From: Sphingomonas sp. 3P27F8
GTDB taxonomy: Bacteria > Pseudomonadota > Alphaproteobacteria > Sphingomonadales > Sphingomonadaceae
Direction of reading: 5' to 3'
Length of the DNA: 57,247 bases
NCBI RefSeq assembly: GCF_005502745.1
Contig: NZ_SCNL01000019.1
Location: 1-57,247 of the forward strand
A program made the translations under genes and the position numbers. Of this stretch, positions 27,299 through 35,666 are shown in pieces. A model generated the notes under the pieces. The model was not told the origin of the DNA and did no database searches. It saw only the letters and a program-made list of their open reading frames with translations. How positions within the stretch are numbered: the stretch's first letter is position 1; each line of letters starts with the position of its first letter.

Positions 27299-28072
27299 AT
27301 GTCTGACTTGGAGACCACACCCGAGGTTCCAAAGTTACTTTATAAGTATCGTGCGCCAGACATGGACAAGCTCCGGCACATCTTGATCGGTGACGAGCTA
27401 TGGGCCTCCAATCCGACCGACTTCAACGATCCGTTCGACTGTTTTCCCTTCATCGATAAACGCGGAACATACGGTGAGGCGAAAAACTGGATCAACGTTC
27501 GACAAGAACGCGGTGCCGCACAAGTGGGTCGCAACAACCGCCGCGCCTTCGCTCGGAAGATCGCCAAGGATGGCGTCGCAGCGATCAGCGAGAAGAGCAC
27601 GGCCGAACTTTGGAAGGAATCGATCGCAGGTTTCGGCGTCGTGTCGTTCGCGGAGTCCTGCCAAAACATCCTTATGTGGAGCCATTACGCCCGCGATCAC
27701 TCGGGCGTCTGCCTCGAATTTGCCACCGCTCACGTCCCATTCAATGGCGCAGGTAAGGTCGTCTATGATGCGAAAAGGCCGGTGTTCCGGCCGTTAGACA
27801 GAGATCGAACTGACCTTATGGAACGCATCCTCCTTCGCAAGGCAGATTTTTGGGAATACGAGCAGGAATGGCGCTGTATCCAGATTAAGGAGGGCCCCGG
27901 CAAGATGCCGTTCCCGGCTGCGGCGTTGACCACGGTCATCTTGGGAGCCGCCGCAAAGCCTGATTTTGTCGAAAACCTCGAATCTCTTGTAGCCCAACGC
28001 AAGATTCCCGTTCCCATCAAGAGGGTCGAGTTCGATCCGGAATTCTTCAAGGTTCATTTGAGACACGGCTGA
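27299..28072 (+). CDS. DUF2971 family protein
   Basis: 257 residues with the DUF2971 marks: LLYKYRAPD at the start, ELWASNPTDFNDPFDC, then VSFAESCQNILMWSHYARDH with GVCLEF, and YEQEWRCI near residue 185. Function is unknown; members occur scattered among bacterial accessory regions. Codon use is visibly less G+C rich than the neighbours, and the gene lies between a truncated small gene and a decayed radical SAM copy, which fits acquisition by transfer. No signal peptide or membrane segment. Confidence 0.85.
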   Translation: MSDLETTPEVPKLLYKYRAPDMDKLRHILIGDELWASNPTDFNDPFDCFPFIDKRGTYGEAKNWINVRQERGAAQVGRNNRRAFARKIAKDGVAAISEKSTAELWKESIAGFGVVSFAESCQNILMWSHYARDHSGVCLEFATAHVPFNGAGKVVYDAKRPVFRPLDRDRTDLMERILLRKADFWEYEQEWRCIQIKEGPGKMPFPAAALTTVILGAAAKPDFVENLESLVAQRKIPVPIKRVEFDPEFFKVHLRHG

Positions 28073-28196
28073 TCGAAGCTGAGGAGCCAAACCATCATTT
28101 GGCATCCGCGGCTATGACAGCTTTTCTCGTTTTACTCCTGATACTTGGGCGTCCACTCTCCACCCAAATCCGGACATTCCACTACTACACAACCGT

Positions 28197-28298
28197 GTGT
28201 GCACGCTCGCAGCCGCGATAGGGGTTGATCGAGCGATCGAAGGCGCGGGGGATGATCGCCGAGCCAGTCTCCGTCAGCCTGCGTCTGCGGCAGGTTAG
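28197..28298 (-). pseudogene. Remnant of a second PA0069-type radical SAM gene
   Basis: On the minus strand one frame gives NLPQTQADGDWLGD, matching the NLPDREADGDWLDA segment of the intact gene at 25946-27022; the adjoining frame gives FDRSINPYRGCER, matching FDRSINPFNGCEH just before its iron-sulfur motif. About 35 intervening residues are missing, the frame shifts, and the sequence loses similarity after the first Cys. The flanks (28073-28196 and 28299-28395) show no gene. Confidence 0.8.
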
Positions 28299-28395
28299 TC
28301 GGCGGCTTTCGTCGTTTCGCGTAGCACTGCGTATCGCGCGGGATTTGCGCCGGGGCTGTTCCGTCGCCTCGGCGCATCAGGATAAAATATGAGCA

Positions 28396-28602
28396 TCAAC
28401 GCCAGCGGCCGATTTCCATCCAGCGCAGCAGCGGCTTCAACGGCGCGATCCAGATGATGCCGGTGACGAGATAGAAGGGCAGCTGCAGCGCCCAATGCCA
28501 TCGCCCGACGATGCCGGAAAGACTCACCACGGCGATGCACCACATTGCGATGAGCGCGAGAATGATGAACATCCCCACTGGTTTGCGCCAGCTCGGCGTC
28601 AT
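28396..28602 (-). CDS. DUF2842 small membrane protein
   Basis: 68 residues with two membrane helices (GMFIILALIAMWCIAVVSL and LQLPFYLVTGIIWIAPL) and the end LKPLLRWMEIGRWR, typical of DUF2842 proteins of alphaproteobacteria. Function unknown. The start codon overlaps the cyclo-ligase stop (ATGA), so the two genes are translationally coupled. Confidence 0.85.
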   Translation of the reverse strand: MTPSWRKPVGMFIILALIAMWCIAVVSLSGIVGRWHWALQLPFYLVTGIIWIAPLKPLLRWMEIGRWR

Positions 28603-29150
28603 GGCGTGATCCATTCCTTCTCGGTCGCGATCGCATGGAGCGGCATGTCCCACGCGTCGAGCGGCAGCGCCTTCACCTCCTGCGCCGAAAGCGCAACCCC
28701 AATCCGCCGGGCATCGGGAAATTGCACGAAGGCGCGATCGTAATGCCCGGCGCCTTGCCCGAGCCGGTCGAGCGCGCGGGTGAACGCGACGAGCGGCGTG
28801 AGGATGATATCCGGCGCCAGCTCGGCCCAGTCACCATGCGGCTGGGACAGTCCGAACGGCCCGGCGGCCAGCGCGGCCTCGGTATCCCAGGCGAGGAAGC
28901 GCAGCGGGTGCGCGCGATCAACGACATGCGGCAGCGCGATCACGCATCCCGCCTCCACCGCCGTGCGAGCGAGCTGCGCGGGATCGGCCTCGCTGCCGAG
29001 CGGCATGTAACTGGCGACGGTCAGGCCCGGGGACAGCAGGGCGCGGAACGGCGCGGGGCAGGGAACCGCAGCGCCGTCGGCGGCGACGAAGCGGGCGCGC
29101 GCGGCGCGGGCTGCGGTGCGGATCGCTCTCTTGTCGCTGGGATCGCTCAT
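28599..29150 (-). CDS. 5-formyltetrahydrofolate cyclo-ligase
   Basis: 183 residues, family length. Converts 5-formyl-THF to 5,10-methenyl-THF with ATP. Seen: KRAIRTAARAARARF opening, SYMPLGSEADP, the substrate segment PLVAFTRALDRLGQGAGHYDRAF (the G-x-G-x-G-x-Y-D motif) and the normal EVKALPLDAWDMPL end. It follows the 6S RNA gene on the same strand, the arrangement conserved in proteobacteria (zapA, ssrS, ygfA). Confidence 0.93.
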   Translation of the reverse strand: MSDPSDKRAIRTAARAARARFVAADGAAVPCPAPFRALLSPGLTVASYMPLGSEADPAQLARTAVEAGCVIALPHVVDRAHPLRFLAWDTEAALAAGPFGLSQPHGDWAELAPDIILTPLVAFTRALDRLGQGAGHYDRAFVQFPDARRIGVALSAQEVKALPLDAWDMPLHAIATEKEWITP

Positions 29151-29170
29151 GTCCGGTCAGTCATGAAGGG

Positions 29171-29330
29171 TGGCGGGACCGCCATGGCCGTTTGCCGGAG
29201 TATCCGCCGACGCCCAAAACGTCAGGTGGGGACCATATACTGCAGACCAGGATCTGCGCAGGGACAGCCCCCTTGGATGATGAATAGCCTCAGGGATAAA
29301 TCAAGGCTCGTACCGGGCAGAACCCGCCAA
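29171..29330 (-). ncRNA. ssrS: 6S RNA
   Basis: About 160 nt between zapA and the cyclo-ligase gene, the conserved place of 6S RNA. On the minus strand the ends pair: TGGCGGG and CTGCC near the 5-prime end (29329 downward) with GGCGG and CCCGCCA near 29171, giving a 7-bp plus 5-bp closing stem. The middle contains CTGAGGCTATTCATCATCC as the likely open central bubble and a GGGGGCTGTCCC-type apical arm. 6S RNA mimics an open promoter and binds sigma-70 RNA polymerase. Ends are approximate. Confidence 0.8.
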
Positions 29331-29337
29331 CGCCAAT

Positions 29338-29640
29338 CTAGGCGCTCGCGGTGCTTTTCTCAAGGCGTGTCGCGAGTTCTTCGAGCCGCTCGGCCATGGC
29401 GGTAAGCGCATCTGTCTCGCCCGGCGCGCGGGCGCTGGCCTTCGCGTCGGCGAGATCATCGGCCAGCATCAGCGCGGCGAGCAGCAGCGTCTGTACCGTG
29501 CCGGTGTTGCCGGACGCGCGCTGCGCGTCGGCCCAGCGATCCGCGATCATCGATCCGAGTTGCTCGAGTCGCGCTTCCTCACCGTCCCGGCAGGCGACCG
29601 GCCAGCGGTTCTCGCCGATCTCCAGCGTGATCGCCGCCAC
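29338..29640 (-). CDS. zapA: Cell division protein ZapA
   Basis: 100 residues, GTG start overlapping the upstream stop (TAGTG). ZapA fold: ITLEIGENRWPVACRDGEEA, LEQLGSMIADRWADAQRA, then a long C-terminal helix LLLAALMLADDLADAKA and a coiled coil. It bundles FtsZ protofilaments at the division site. Upstream of 6S RNA as usual. Confidence 0.92.
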   Translation of the reverse strand: MAAITLEIGENRWPVACRDGEEARLEQLGSMIADRWADAQRASGNTGTVQTLLLAALMLADDLADAKASARAPGETDALTAMAERLEELATRLEKSTASA

Positions 29641-29816
29641 TATTTATCCTCCTGCGCGATAATCTCGTCCAGCGCGCTAACGGCTTTTTCCATCGCATCG
29701 CGCAGTTTCGCATGGCGGCGGGCGAGCGAATCGCTTTCCTGGCGCTGGGCGGCGACGGCGGCATCGATCCGCGCGACGGCCGCCTCGATCCGAAGCAACG
29801 GGGAGGAGTCTGTCAT
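29640..29816 (-). CDS. Short coiled-coil protein upstream of zapA
   Basis: 58 residues from ATG at 29816 (MTDSSPLLRIEAAVARIDAA), almost wholly a heptad-rich helix (RQESDSLARRHAKLRDAMEK, then AVSALDEIIAQEDK). It overlaps zapA by 1 nt and so is co-translated with it. By size, structure and context it is a likely partner of the Z-ring machinery (ZapB-like), but no sequence family is claimed. Confidence 0.75.
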   Translation of the reverse strand: MTDSSPLLRIEAAVARIDAAVAAQRQESDSLARRHAKLRDAMEKAVSALDEIIAQEDK

Positions 29817-29975
29817 TCGCGCACGATAGAAACCAGCCGGTTTCGGGACAAGCCCGCTATCGGCGGCCCGTTGCGCGGTTGACGTGCGACGCATCCCTCG
29901 CGCAAAGGCACGCGCGAGCGATGGGGCGGGCTGACGCCGCCCCGACCGACGCTATCGGGAGGCTATGAGGGTTTT

Positions 29976-30980
29976 ATGACCAAGGTTGCGATCAACGGTT
30001 TCGGGCGCATCGGCCGCCTGGTGGCGCGGGCCATGCTGGAGCGGGGCGGAGACCTCGAACTGGTCGCGATCAACGATCTCGCCGATGCCAAGTCCAATGC
30101 GTGGCTTTTCGCGCGGGACAGCGTGCACGGCCGCTGGCCCGGCACGGTGACTGCCGAGGGCAATGATCTCGTCATCGACGGCAAGCACATCCGGGTCACG
30201 GCGGAGCGCGATCCGGCGAACCTGCCGCACAAGGAACTGGGCGTCGAGCTGGTGCTGGAATGCACCGGCTTCTTCACCGATCGCGCCGCATGCGAAAAGC
30301 ATATCGCGGCGGGCGCGAAGAAGGTGCTGATCTCCGCGCCGGGCAAGGACGTGGACCTCACGGTCGTGTTCGGCGTCAACCACGACAAGCTCGAGGCATC
30401 GCACACGATCGTTTCGAACGCGTCCTGCACCACCAACTGCCTCGCGCCGGTCGCCAAGGTGCTTAACGATGCGATCGGGATCGAGCGCGGCCTGATGACC
30501 ACCGTTCACGCCTATACCAACGACCAGAAGATCCTCGATCAGATCCATCCGGACCTCCGGCGCGCGCGTGCGGCGGCGATGTCGATGATTCCCACGACCA
30601 CCGGGGCCGCGCGCGCGGTGGGCGAGGTGCTGCCCGAGCTTAAGGGCAAGCTCGACGGTTCGGCAATTCGCGTGCCGACCCCCGACGTCAGCCTCGTCGA
30701 CCTGACCTTCACGCCCAAGCGCGACACCACGAAGGACGAGGTAAACCAGATCCTGAAGGCAGCGTCCGAAAGCGGCGCGCTGAAGGGCATCCTGGACTAT
30801 ACCGACGAGCCGCTCGTCTCGATCGACCTGCAGCATACGCCTGCCTCCTCGACCGTGGACAGCCTCGAAACCGCGGTGATCGATGGCAAGCTTGTGCGCG
30901 TCGTGAGCTGGTATGACAATGAATGGGGCTTCTCGAACCGCATGGTCGATACCGCGACCGCGATGGCGAAGCTGGGCTGA
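29976..30980 (+). CDS. gap: Glyceraldehyde-3-phosphate dehydrogenase, type I
   Basis: 334 residues. NAD-binding start [16 protein letters not shown], catalytic Cys151 in [12 protein letters not shown], the THPDL-like substrate loop, and [12 protein letters not shown] near the end. Catalyses the oxidative phosphorylation of glyceraldehyde 3-phosphate. First of a gap-pgk pair, with a strong stem-loop in the 58 bp between the two genes. Confidence 0.98.
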   Translation: MTKVAINGFGRIGRLVARAMLERGGDLELVAINDLADAKSNAWLFARDSVHGRWPGTVTAEGNDLVIDGKHIRVTAERDPANLPHKELGVELVLECTGFFTDRAACEKHIAAGAKKVLISAPGKDVDLTVVFGVNHDKLEASHTIVSNASCTTNCLAPVAKVLNDAIGIERGLMTTVHAYTNDQKILDQIHPDLRRARAAAMSMIPTTTGAARAVGEVLPELKGKLDGSAIRVPTPDVSLVDLTFTPKRDTTKDEVNQILKAASESGALKGILDYTDEPLVSIDLQHTPASSTVDSLETAVIDGKLVRVVSWYDNEWGFSNRMVDTATAMAKLG

Positions 30981-30989
30981 CGCCGGATA

Positions 30990-31018
30990 GTCACCGGCGA
31001 CGCGCCGTCGCCGGTGAC
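30990..31018. other. Stem-loop between gap and pgk
   Basis: Perfect 12-bp stem GTCACCGGCGAC / GTCGCCGGTGAC with a 5-nt loop GCGCC, starting 9 bp after the gap stop and ending 20 bp before the pgk ATG. There is no T-run, so it is more likely an mRNA-stabilising or partial-stop element than a factor-independent terminator. Confidence 0.7.
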
Positions 31019-31038
31019 GGCTTATATTGCGAGGAACG

Positions 31039-32229
31039 ATGCCCAAGCCTTTCAAGACGCTGGACGATATCGGACAAATTCACGGCAGGCGCGTGCTTGT
31101 CCGTGAGGATCTCAACGTGCCGCTCGCCGATGGGCGGGTCAGCGACGACACGCGGTTGCGCGCCACCGTCGCGACCGTGGCCGAGCTTGCCGACAAAGGC
31201 GCGATCGTTCTCGTCCTCGCCCACTTCGGCCGCCCGAAGGGACAGCCCAACGCGGAAATGTCGCTGGCGCGGATCGTCGATCCCTATGCCGCCGTGCTCG
31301 GGCGCCCGGTGCGTTACATCGACTGGGAGGGCGACGAGCAGGCGGTCGCCGCGCTCGCGCCCGGCGACATCGCGGTGCTGGAAAATACGCGCTTCTTCTC
31401 CGGCGAGGAGAAGAACGCACCCGAAGTGATCGAGCGCTTCGCCGCTCTCGGCGACCTGTACGTCAACGATGCCTTCTCCGCCGCGCATCGTGCCCATGCC
31501 TCCACGGAGGGTTTGGCGCACGCGCTGCCCGCTTATGCCGGTCGCGCGATGGAGGCCGAACTAGACGCACTGGAGAAGGCGCTCGGCAATCCCGAGCATC
31601 CCGTCGCGGCAGTCGTCGGTGGCGCGAAGGTCTCGACCAAGCTCGACGTGCTCAAGCATCTCGTCGCGAAAGTGGATCATCTTATCATCGGCGGCGGCAT
31701 GGCCAACACCTTCCTTGCCGCGCGCGGTGTGAATGTCGGCAAGAGCCTGTGCGAACATGATCTTACCGGCACCGCCGACGAAATCCTCGATGCCGCCGAC
31801 CGTGCCGGCTGTACCGTCCATCTGCCCTACGACGTGGTGGTGGCGAAGGAATTTCGCGCCAACCCACCGACGCGCACCGTAAACGTGCACGAGGTCGCCG
31901 CCGACGAGATGATTCTCGATGTCGGCCCGGCGGCGGTAGAGGCGCTGGCCGATGTGCTCAAGACTTGCCGGACGCTGGTGTGGAACGGTCCGCTCGGTGC
32001 ATTCGAGACACCGCCGTTCGACTCGGCGACGGTTGCGCTTGCGCGCACGGCGGCTGCACTGACGCAGGATGGCAGCCTCGTTTCGGTGGCGGGCGGCGGC
32101 GACACGGTGGCCGCGCTCAATCACGCGGGCGTCGCTGACGAATTCACTTTCGTCTCGACTGCGGGGGGCGCATTCCTTGAATGGATGGAGGGCAAGGAAC
32201 TGCCCGGCGTGAAGGCGCTGACGCGCTGA
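31039..32229 (+). CDS. pgk: Phosphoglycerate kinase
   Basis: 396 residues, family length. N-terminal [38 protein letters not shown]; nucleotide-binding C-terminal domain with [39 protein letters not shown] and [14 protein letters not shown] at 31039 has GAGGA just upstream; the frame opens 12 nt earlier. Follows gap in the same operon. Its stop abuts that of the convergent thioredoxin gene. Confidence 0.98.
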   Translation: MPKPFKTLDDIGQIHGRRVLVREDLNVPLADGRVSDDTRLRATVATVAELADKGAIVLVLAHFGRPKGQPNAEMSLARIVDPYAAVLGRPVRYIDWEGDEQAVAALAPGDIAVLENTRFFSGEEKNAPEVIERFAALGDLYVNDAFSAAHRAHASTEGLAHALPAYAGRAMEAELDALEKALGNPEHPVAAVVGGAKVSTKLDVLKHLVAKVDHLIIGGGMANTFLAARGVNVGKSLCEHDLTGTADEILDAADRAGCTVHLPYDVVVAKEFRANPPTRTVNVHEVAADEMILDVGPAAVEALADVLKTCRTLVWNGPLGAFETPPFDSATVALARTAAALTQDGSLVSVAGGGDTVAALNHAGVADEFTFVSTAGGAFLEWMEGKELPGVKALTR

Positions 32230-32736
32230 TCAGGACGGGTGTTCGTTCAGCAGCGGGATCAACACCGCGTTGAGCGTATCCAGATCGAGCGCGCCGGCCT
32301 TTGCGTAACGCACCACGCCGGCGCGATCGATGACATAGTTGGTCGGTACTCCACCCAGCACCGCATAAGGCCCCTTCAAGCGCCGCACGGCGGGAATCGC
32401 GAGCTTGGCGAAAAGCGGCTTGAGCCTGTAGGCCGGCACCGAATCCTCGGTGGTCACCGCGAACACCCGCAGGCCATGCTTCTGCGTGATGCGATAATAG
32501 CTATCGAGCGTGGGCAGTTCGGTGCGACACGGCACGCACCAGGTCGCCCAGAAATTGATCACCACGACGGTGCCGCGCAACTCGGACAGCCGCACTTTCT
32601 CACCCGTGAACAGCGTCAGTTCGAAATCCGGTGCGCGCTCGCCGATGAGCGTGCTCCGCTCCGCACCGGCCGACGCCGCCGGCCCCACCAGCACCGCCCC
32701 GGCAAACCCGGCCAAAGCCATCATCGCGCGTAGCAT
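32230..32736 (-). CDS. TlpA-type periplasmic thioredoxin-like protein
   Basis: 168 residues. A hydrophobic N-terminal signal (MMALAGFAGAVLVGPAASA) and a thioredoxin fold of the AhpC/TSA-Redoxin group with the active site FWATWCVPC (Cys67, Cys70), GGVPTNYVIDRAG holding the cis-Pro. It is expected to reduce disulfides or apocytochromes in the periplasm; no cytochrome maturation gene is nearby. Start chosen from the signal peptide and the GGGAG sequence 6-7 nt upstream; the open frame extends far upstream only as a shadow of the aldolase gene. Confidence 0.88.
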   Translation of the reverse strand: MLRAMMALAGFAGAVLVGPAASAGAERSTLIGERAPDFELTLFTGEKVRLSELRGTVVVINFWATWCVPCRTELPTLDSYYRITQKHGLRVFAVTTEDSVPAYRLKPLFAKLAIPAVRRLKGPYAVLGGVPTNYVIDRAGVVRYAKAGALDLDTLNAVLIPLLNEHPS

Positions 32737-32865
32737 CGCATTTCTCCCCCCGGATACCGTGGCAACAAAGGGTGTGGGACAGTCGTCGTCAATCCCCTCT
32801 GGCGCCCCGTCGCACCCCTCGCTAACAGGCGCGGAAACCATTCCATTTGCGATTAGGGGAAAGCG

Positions 32866-33774
32866 ATGACGCCGACGGTCAAGGCCATTCTGGACAAATA
32901 TGAATCCGATTCGCCGGCCACAAAGGCGAACCTTGCGCGCATCCTGATGCACGGACGGCTGGGCGGCACGGGCAAGCTCATCATCCTGCCGGTCGATCAG
33001 GGGTTTGAGCATGGCCCGGCGCGCAGCTTCGCCATCAACCCGCCGGCCTATGACCCGCATTACCATTATCAGCTCGCGATCGATGCCGGGCTTTCCGCCT
33101 ATGCAGCGCCGCTGGGCATGCTGGAAGCGGGCGCGGAGACTTTCGCCGGGCAGGTGCCGACGATCCTGAAGTGCAACAGCTCGAACAGCTGGGCGACCAG
33201 CGTCGATCAGGCGGTGACGGCGAGCGTGGACGATGCGCTTCGCCTCGGCTGCGCCGCGATCGGCTTCACCATCTATCCCGGTTCCGACCATGTGTTCGAG
33301 CAGATGGAGGAAATCCGCGAGCTTTCCGCGCAGGCGAAATCCGTTGGCATCGCCACCGTCATCTGGTCCTATCCGCGCGGCGGCAACCTCTCCAAGGACG
33401 GTGAACTGGCGCTGGATGTCGGCGCATATGCCGCGCATATGGCGGCGCTGCTGGGCGCGCACATCATCAAGGTGAAGCTGCCGACCGCCCATATCGAGCA
33501 GGCGGACGCGAAGAAGGCCTACGAGGGTGGCGACTGGTCGACCCAGGCGAAGCGTGTCGCGCATGTCGTGCAATCGAGCTTCGCGGGCCGCCGCATCGTG
33601 GTGTTCTCCGGCGGCGCCGCCAAGGGTGCCGACGCAGTATATCAGGATGCGCGTGACATCCGCGACGGCGGCGGCAACGGATCGATCATCGGCCGCAACA
33701 CCTTCCAGCGCGAGCGCGGCGAAGCGCTGGCGATGCTCGACAAGCTGGTTCGCATCTACACGGGCGAAGAATAA
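32866..33774 (+). CDS. Class I fructose-bisphosphate aldolase (DhnA/FbaB type)
   Basis: 302 residues. DeoC/FbaB barrel: ILPVDQGFEHGPARSF, GCAAIGFTIYPGSDH, Schiff-base lysine in IIKVKLPTAH, FSGGAAKGADAVY and GGGNGSIIGRNTFQR phosphate-binding end. It cleaves fructose 1,6-bisphosphate in glycolysis/gluconeogenesis, in keeping with the gap-pgk neighbours. Good GGGGAAAG ribosome binding site. The next gene starts at the base after its stop codon. Confidence 0.94.
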   Translation: MTPTVKAILDKYESDSPATKANLARILMHGRLGGTGKLIILPVDQGFEHGPARSFAINPPAYDPHYHYQLAIDAGLSAYAAPLGMLEAGAETFAGQVPTILKCNSSNSWATSVDQAVTASVDDALRLGCAAIGFTIYPGSDHVFEQMEEIRELSAQAKSVGIATVIWSYPRGGNLSKDGELALDVGAYAAHMAALLGAHIIKVKLPTAHIEQADAKKAYEGGDWSTQAKRVAHVVQSSFAGRRIVVFSGGAAKGADAVYQDARDIRDGGGNGSIIGRNTFQRERGEALAMLDKLVRIYTGEE

Positions 33775-34161
33775 GTGGATCGCCGCAGCATCGTCGTCGG
33801 CCTTCCGCTGGCGACGATGCTTGGCGGCGCTGCGATCGCTGCTGCCGGTGGGAGGCGCGCAATGCATGGCATGATCGGCAGAATCACTGCAATTCCTGGC
33901 CAGCGCGCGATGCTGGCGGAGCTGCTGATTGCCGGCAGCGGCGACATGCCCGGCTGCCTCAGCTATGTCGTCGCCGAGGATATGGCGAACCCGGACGCGT
34001 TGCTGGTTTCCGAGGCGTGGGACAGCAAGGAGAGCCACGCCGCCTCGCTGAAGCTTCCGGCCGTGCAGGCGGCGATCGCGAAGGCAAGGCCGCTGATCGC
34101 CGGATTCGAAACCATCGCGGAGACCCGGCCGATCGGCGGCACGGGGCTGGGCGCTCACTGA
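33775..34161 (+). CDS. Antibiotic-biosynthesis-monooxygenase (ABM) domain protein with N-terminal signal
   Basis: 128 residues from GTG directly after the aldolase stop. Residues 1-25 (RRSIVVGLPLATMLGGAAIA) look like a signal or anchor with two Arg, followed by an ABM ferredoxin-like domain: GMIGRITAIPGQRAMLAELL, GCLSYVVAEDMANPDALLV, SEAWDSKESHAASL. ABM proteins include small quinol monooxygenases. An exported ABM protein is less usual; internal ATG codons at 33862 and 33871 would give a cytoplasmic form without the signal. Confidence 0.8.
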   Translation: MDRRSIVVGLPLATMLGGAAIAAAGGRRAMHGMIGRITAIPGQRAMLAELLIAGSGDMPGCLSYVVAEDMANPDALLVSEAWDSKESHAASLKLPAVQAAIAKARPLIAGFETIAETRPIGGTGLGAH

Positions 34162-34162
34162 G

Positions 34163-34846
34163 ATGGTCGAGCGGCTCGATCCATTGGACGAGCGCTGGTC
34201 CGCGGTTGACGATTACATTGGCGAGAAGCTGCTGAGGGCTGACCCCGTCCTGGCCGCCGCCCTTGCCGCCAATGCGGCGGGTGGTCTGCCGGACATAGAC
34301 GTTTCACCACCGCAGGGGAAACTGCTTCATCTGATCGCACTGGCGAGCGCAAGCCGCCGCGTGCTGGAGGTTGGAACGCTCGGCGGCTATTCGACGATCT
34401 GGCTGGCGCGCGGCGTGGGCGCGGATGGCCGGGTCACGAGTCTGGAGATCGATCCGAAACACGCGGATGTCGCGCGGATAAACCTCGCAAAGGCTGGCGT
34501 GGGCGATCGCGTGGAGGTGGTCACGGGGGCGGCGCTCGATACGCTGGCGGCGCTCGCCGGACCGTTCGACCTTGTGTTCATCGATGCGGACAAGGAGAGC
34601 AACGTCGCATATGTTCAGGCGGCGATCCGGCTGTCGCGACCGGGAACGGTGATCGTCGTGGATAATGTGATCCGCGAGGGCGGGGTGCTTGATGAGAACA
34701 GCGCCGATCCGCGCATCATCGGCACCCGCGCCCTGTTCGATTACGTAGCGGCAGAGCCGCGGCTCACCGCCACCGCGATCCAGACGGTGGGCGGCAAGAA
34801 ATGGGACGGATTCCTGCTGGCGATCGTTGACGCGGCCACGCGGTGA
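34163..34846 (+). CDS. SAM-dependent O-methyltransferase (Methyltransf_3 family)
   Basis: 227 residues. Catechol/caffeoyl-CoA-type fold: LEVGTLGGYSTIWLARG (SAM-binding glycine loop), VTSLEIDPKHADVARINL, FDLVFIDADKESNVAYVQAA with the metal-binding Asp, and VVDNVIREGGVLDE. It methylates a hydroxyl on an unknown small molecule in the cytoplasm. It begins 1 bp after the ABM gene and overlaps the next by 4 nt (GTGA). Confidence 0.9.
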   Translation: MVERLDPLDERWSAVDDYIGEKLLRADPVLAAALAANAAGGLPDIDVSPPQGKLLHLIALASASRRVLEVGTLGGYSTIWLARGVGADGRVTSLEIDPKHADVARINLAKAGVGDRVEVVTGAALDTLAALAGPFDLVFIDADKESNVAYVQAAIRLSRPGTVIVVDNVIREGGVLDENSADPRIIGTRALFDYVAAEPRLTATAIQTVGGKKWDGFLLAIVDAATR

Positions 34847-35349
34847 GCGCTTTCCCCTATCATCGCGCGGTCGCGCCCATGCTTTGGGTGCTGGTTGGAC
34901 TGGCGACGACCGAGCTGGTGGTGGTGCATCTGCTGGTGTCATTCTGGTACCCGCGTATCGCGCTGGCGCTTTCGCTCGCCAGCCTCGCGGGGCTGGTGTG
35001 GCTGATCCGCGCAATCGCCGCGATGAAGCGACTGCCGGTGGAGATTGGCGCGCGCGCCCTCACGATGCGTGCCGGCGGGATCAAGAGCATTACCGTGCCG
35101 CTGGACGCGATCGCTGGCGTGGATGCCGCAGGCAACACGCGCGATCGCAGCGCACTCAATCTGGCGCTGGTCGCGCATCCCAATGTGATCGTTGATCTGC
35201 ACGAGCCGCTTCCGGGACGTCGCGCGGCGCGCCGGATCGCGCACCGCCTCGACGATCCCGCCGCCTTCATCGCTGCGCTTCGCGGTGCGTTGGCCGAGCG
35301 CACCGGGCCGGATCAGCCTGCGACGGGAAGCTTCACCGCCCCTTCGTGA
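34843..35349 (+). CDS. Hypothetical two-helix membrane protein
   Basis: 168 residues from GTG overlapping the methyltransferase stop. Two membrane helices (PMLWVLVGLATTELVVVHLL and IALALSLASLAGLVWLI) and a cytoplasmic part with beta-rich PH-like texture (VEIGARALTMRAGGIKSITV, PLDAIAGVDAA). Not recognised as a named family. Its 3-prime end overlaps the convergent DUF952 gene by 37 bp. Last gene of the aldolase-ABM-methyltransferase unit. Confidence 0.75.
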   Translation: MSAFPYHRAVAPMLWVLVGLATTELVVVHLLVSFWYPRIALALSLASLAGLVWLIRAIAAMKRLPVEIGARALTMRAGGIKSITVPLDAIAGVDAAGNTRDRSALNLALVAHPNVIVDLHEPLPGRRAARRIAHRLDDPAAFIAALRGALAERTGPDQPATGSFTAPS

Positions 35350-35666
35350 TCGCGCTCAAGCGGGCCATAAGCGATCGCCGTCTCAAGCAGCAGCGGCTCA
35401 TACAGATGCGGGAACATCTGCCCGCCGCGTGATGGCTCCCACTTCAGCGTCGCGCCGAACGACCCGAGATCGACCGCCACGACATGCAGATGCTGCTGGC
35501 CGGAGAAATGCTTTTCCACCGTCTCGGTCAGCTGTGCAGCAGTCGACAGGTGGATATAGCCGTCGGCCAGGTCCACCGGTGCGCCGGCGAAGCTGCCGTC
35601 GCGCTCGAATGCCGCCATCTGATCGGCGGTCAGCACCTTGTAGGCGACGGTTGGCCGATCGGTCAT
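35313..35666 (-). CDS. DUF952 family protein
   Basis: 117 residues. DUF952 pattern: YKVLTADQMAAFERDGSFAG, DLADGYIHLSTAAQLTETVE, HVVAVDLGSFGATLKWEPSR and FPHLYEPLLLETA. The fold is related to ADP-ribosyltransferase-like domains but the function is unknown. Its ATG overlaps the gyrA stop (ATGA). Confidence 0.88.
   Translation of the reverse strand: MTDRPTVAYKVLTADQMAAFERDGSFAGAPVDLADGYIHLSTAAQLTETVEKHFSGQQHLHVVAVDLGSFGATLKWEPSRGGQMFPHLYEPLLLETAIAYGPLERDHEGAVKLPVAG

Noticed and set aside
32737..34158. Upstream extension of the TlpA-type gene to a 642-residue protein
   Set aside because: The extra part is antisense to the aldolase gene; the signal peptide and ribosome binding site place the start at 32736.
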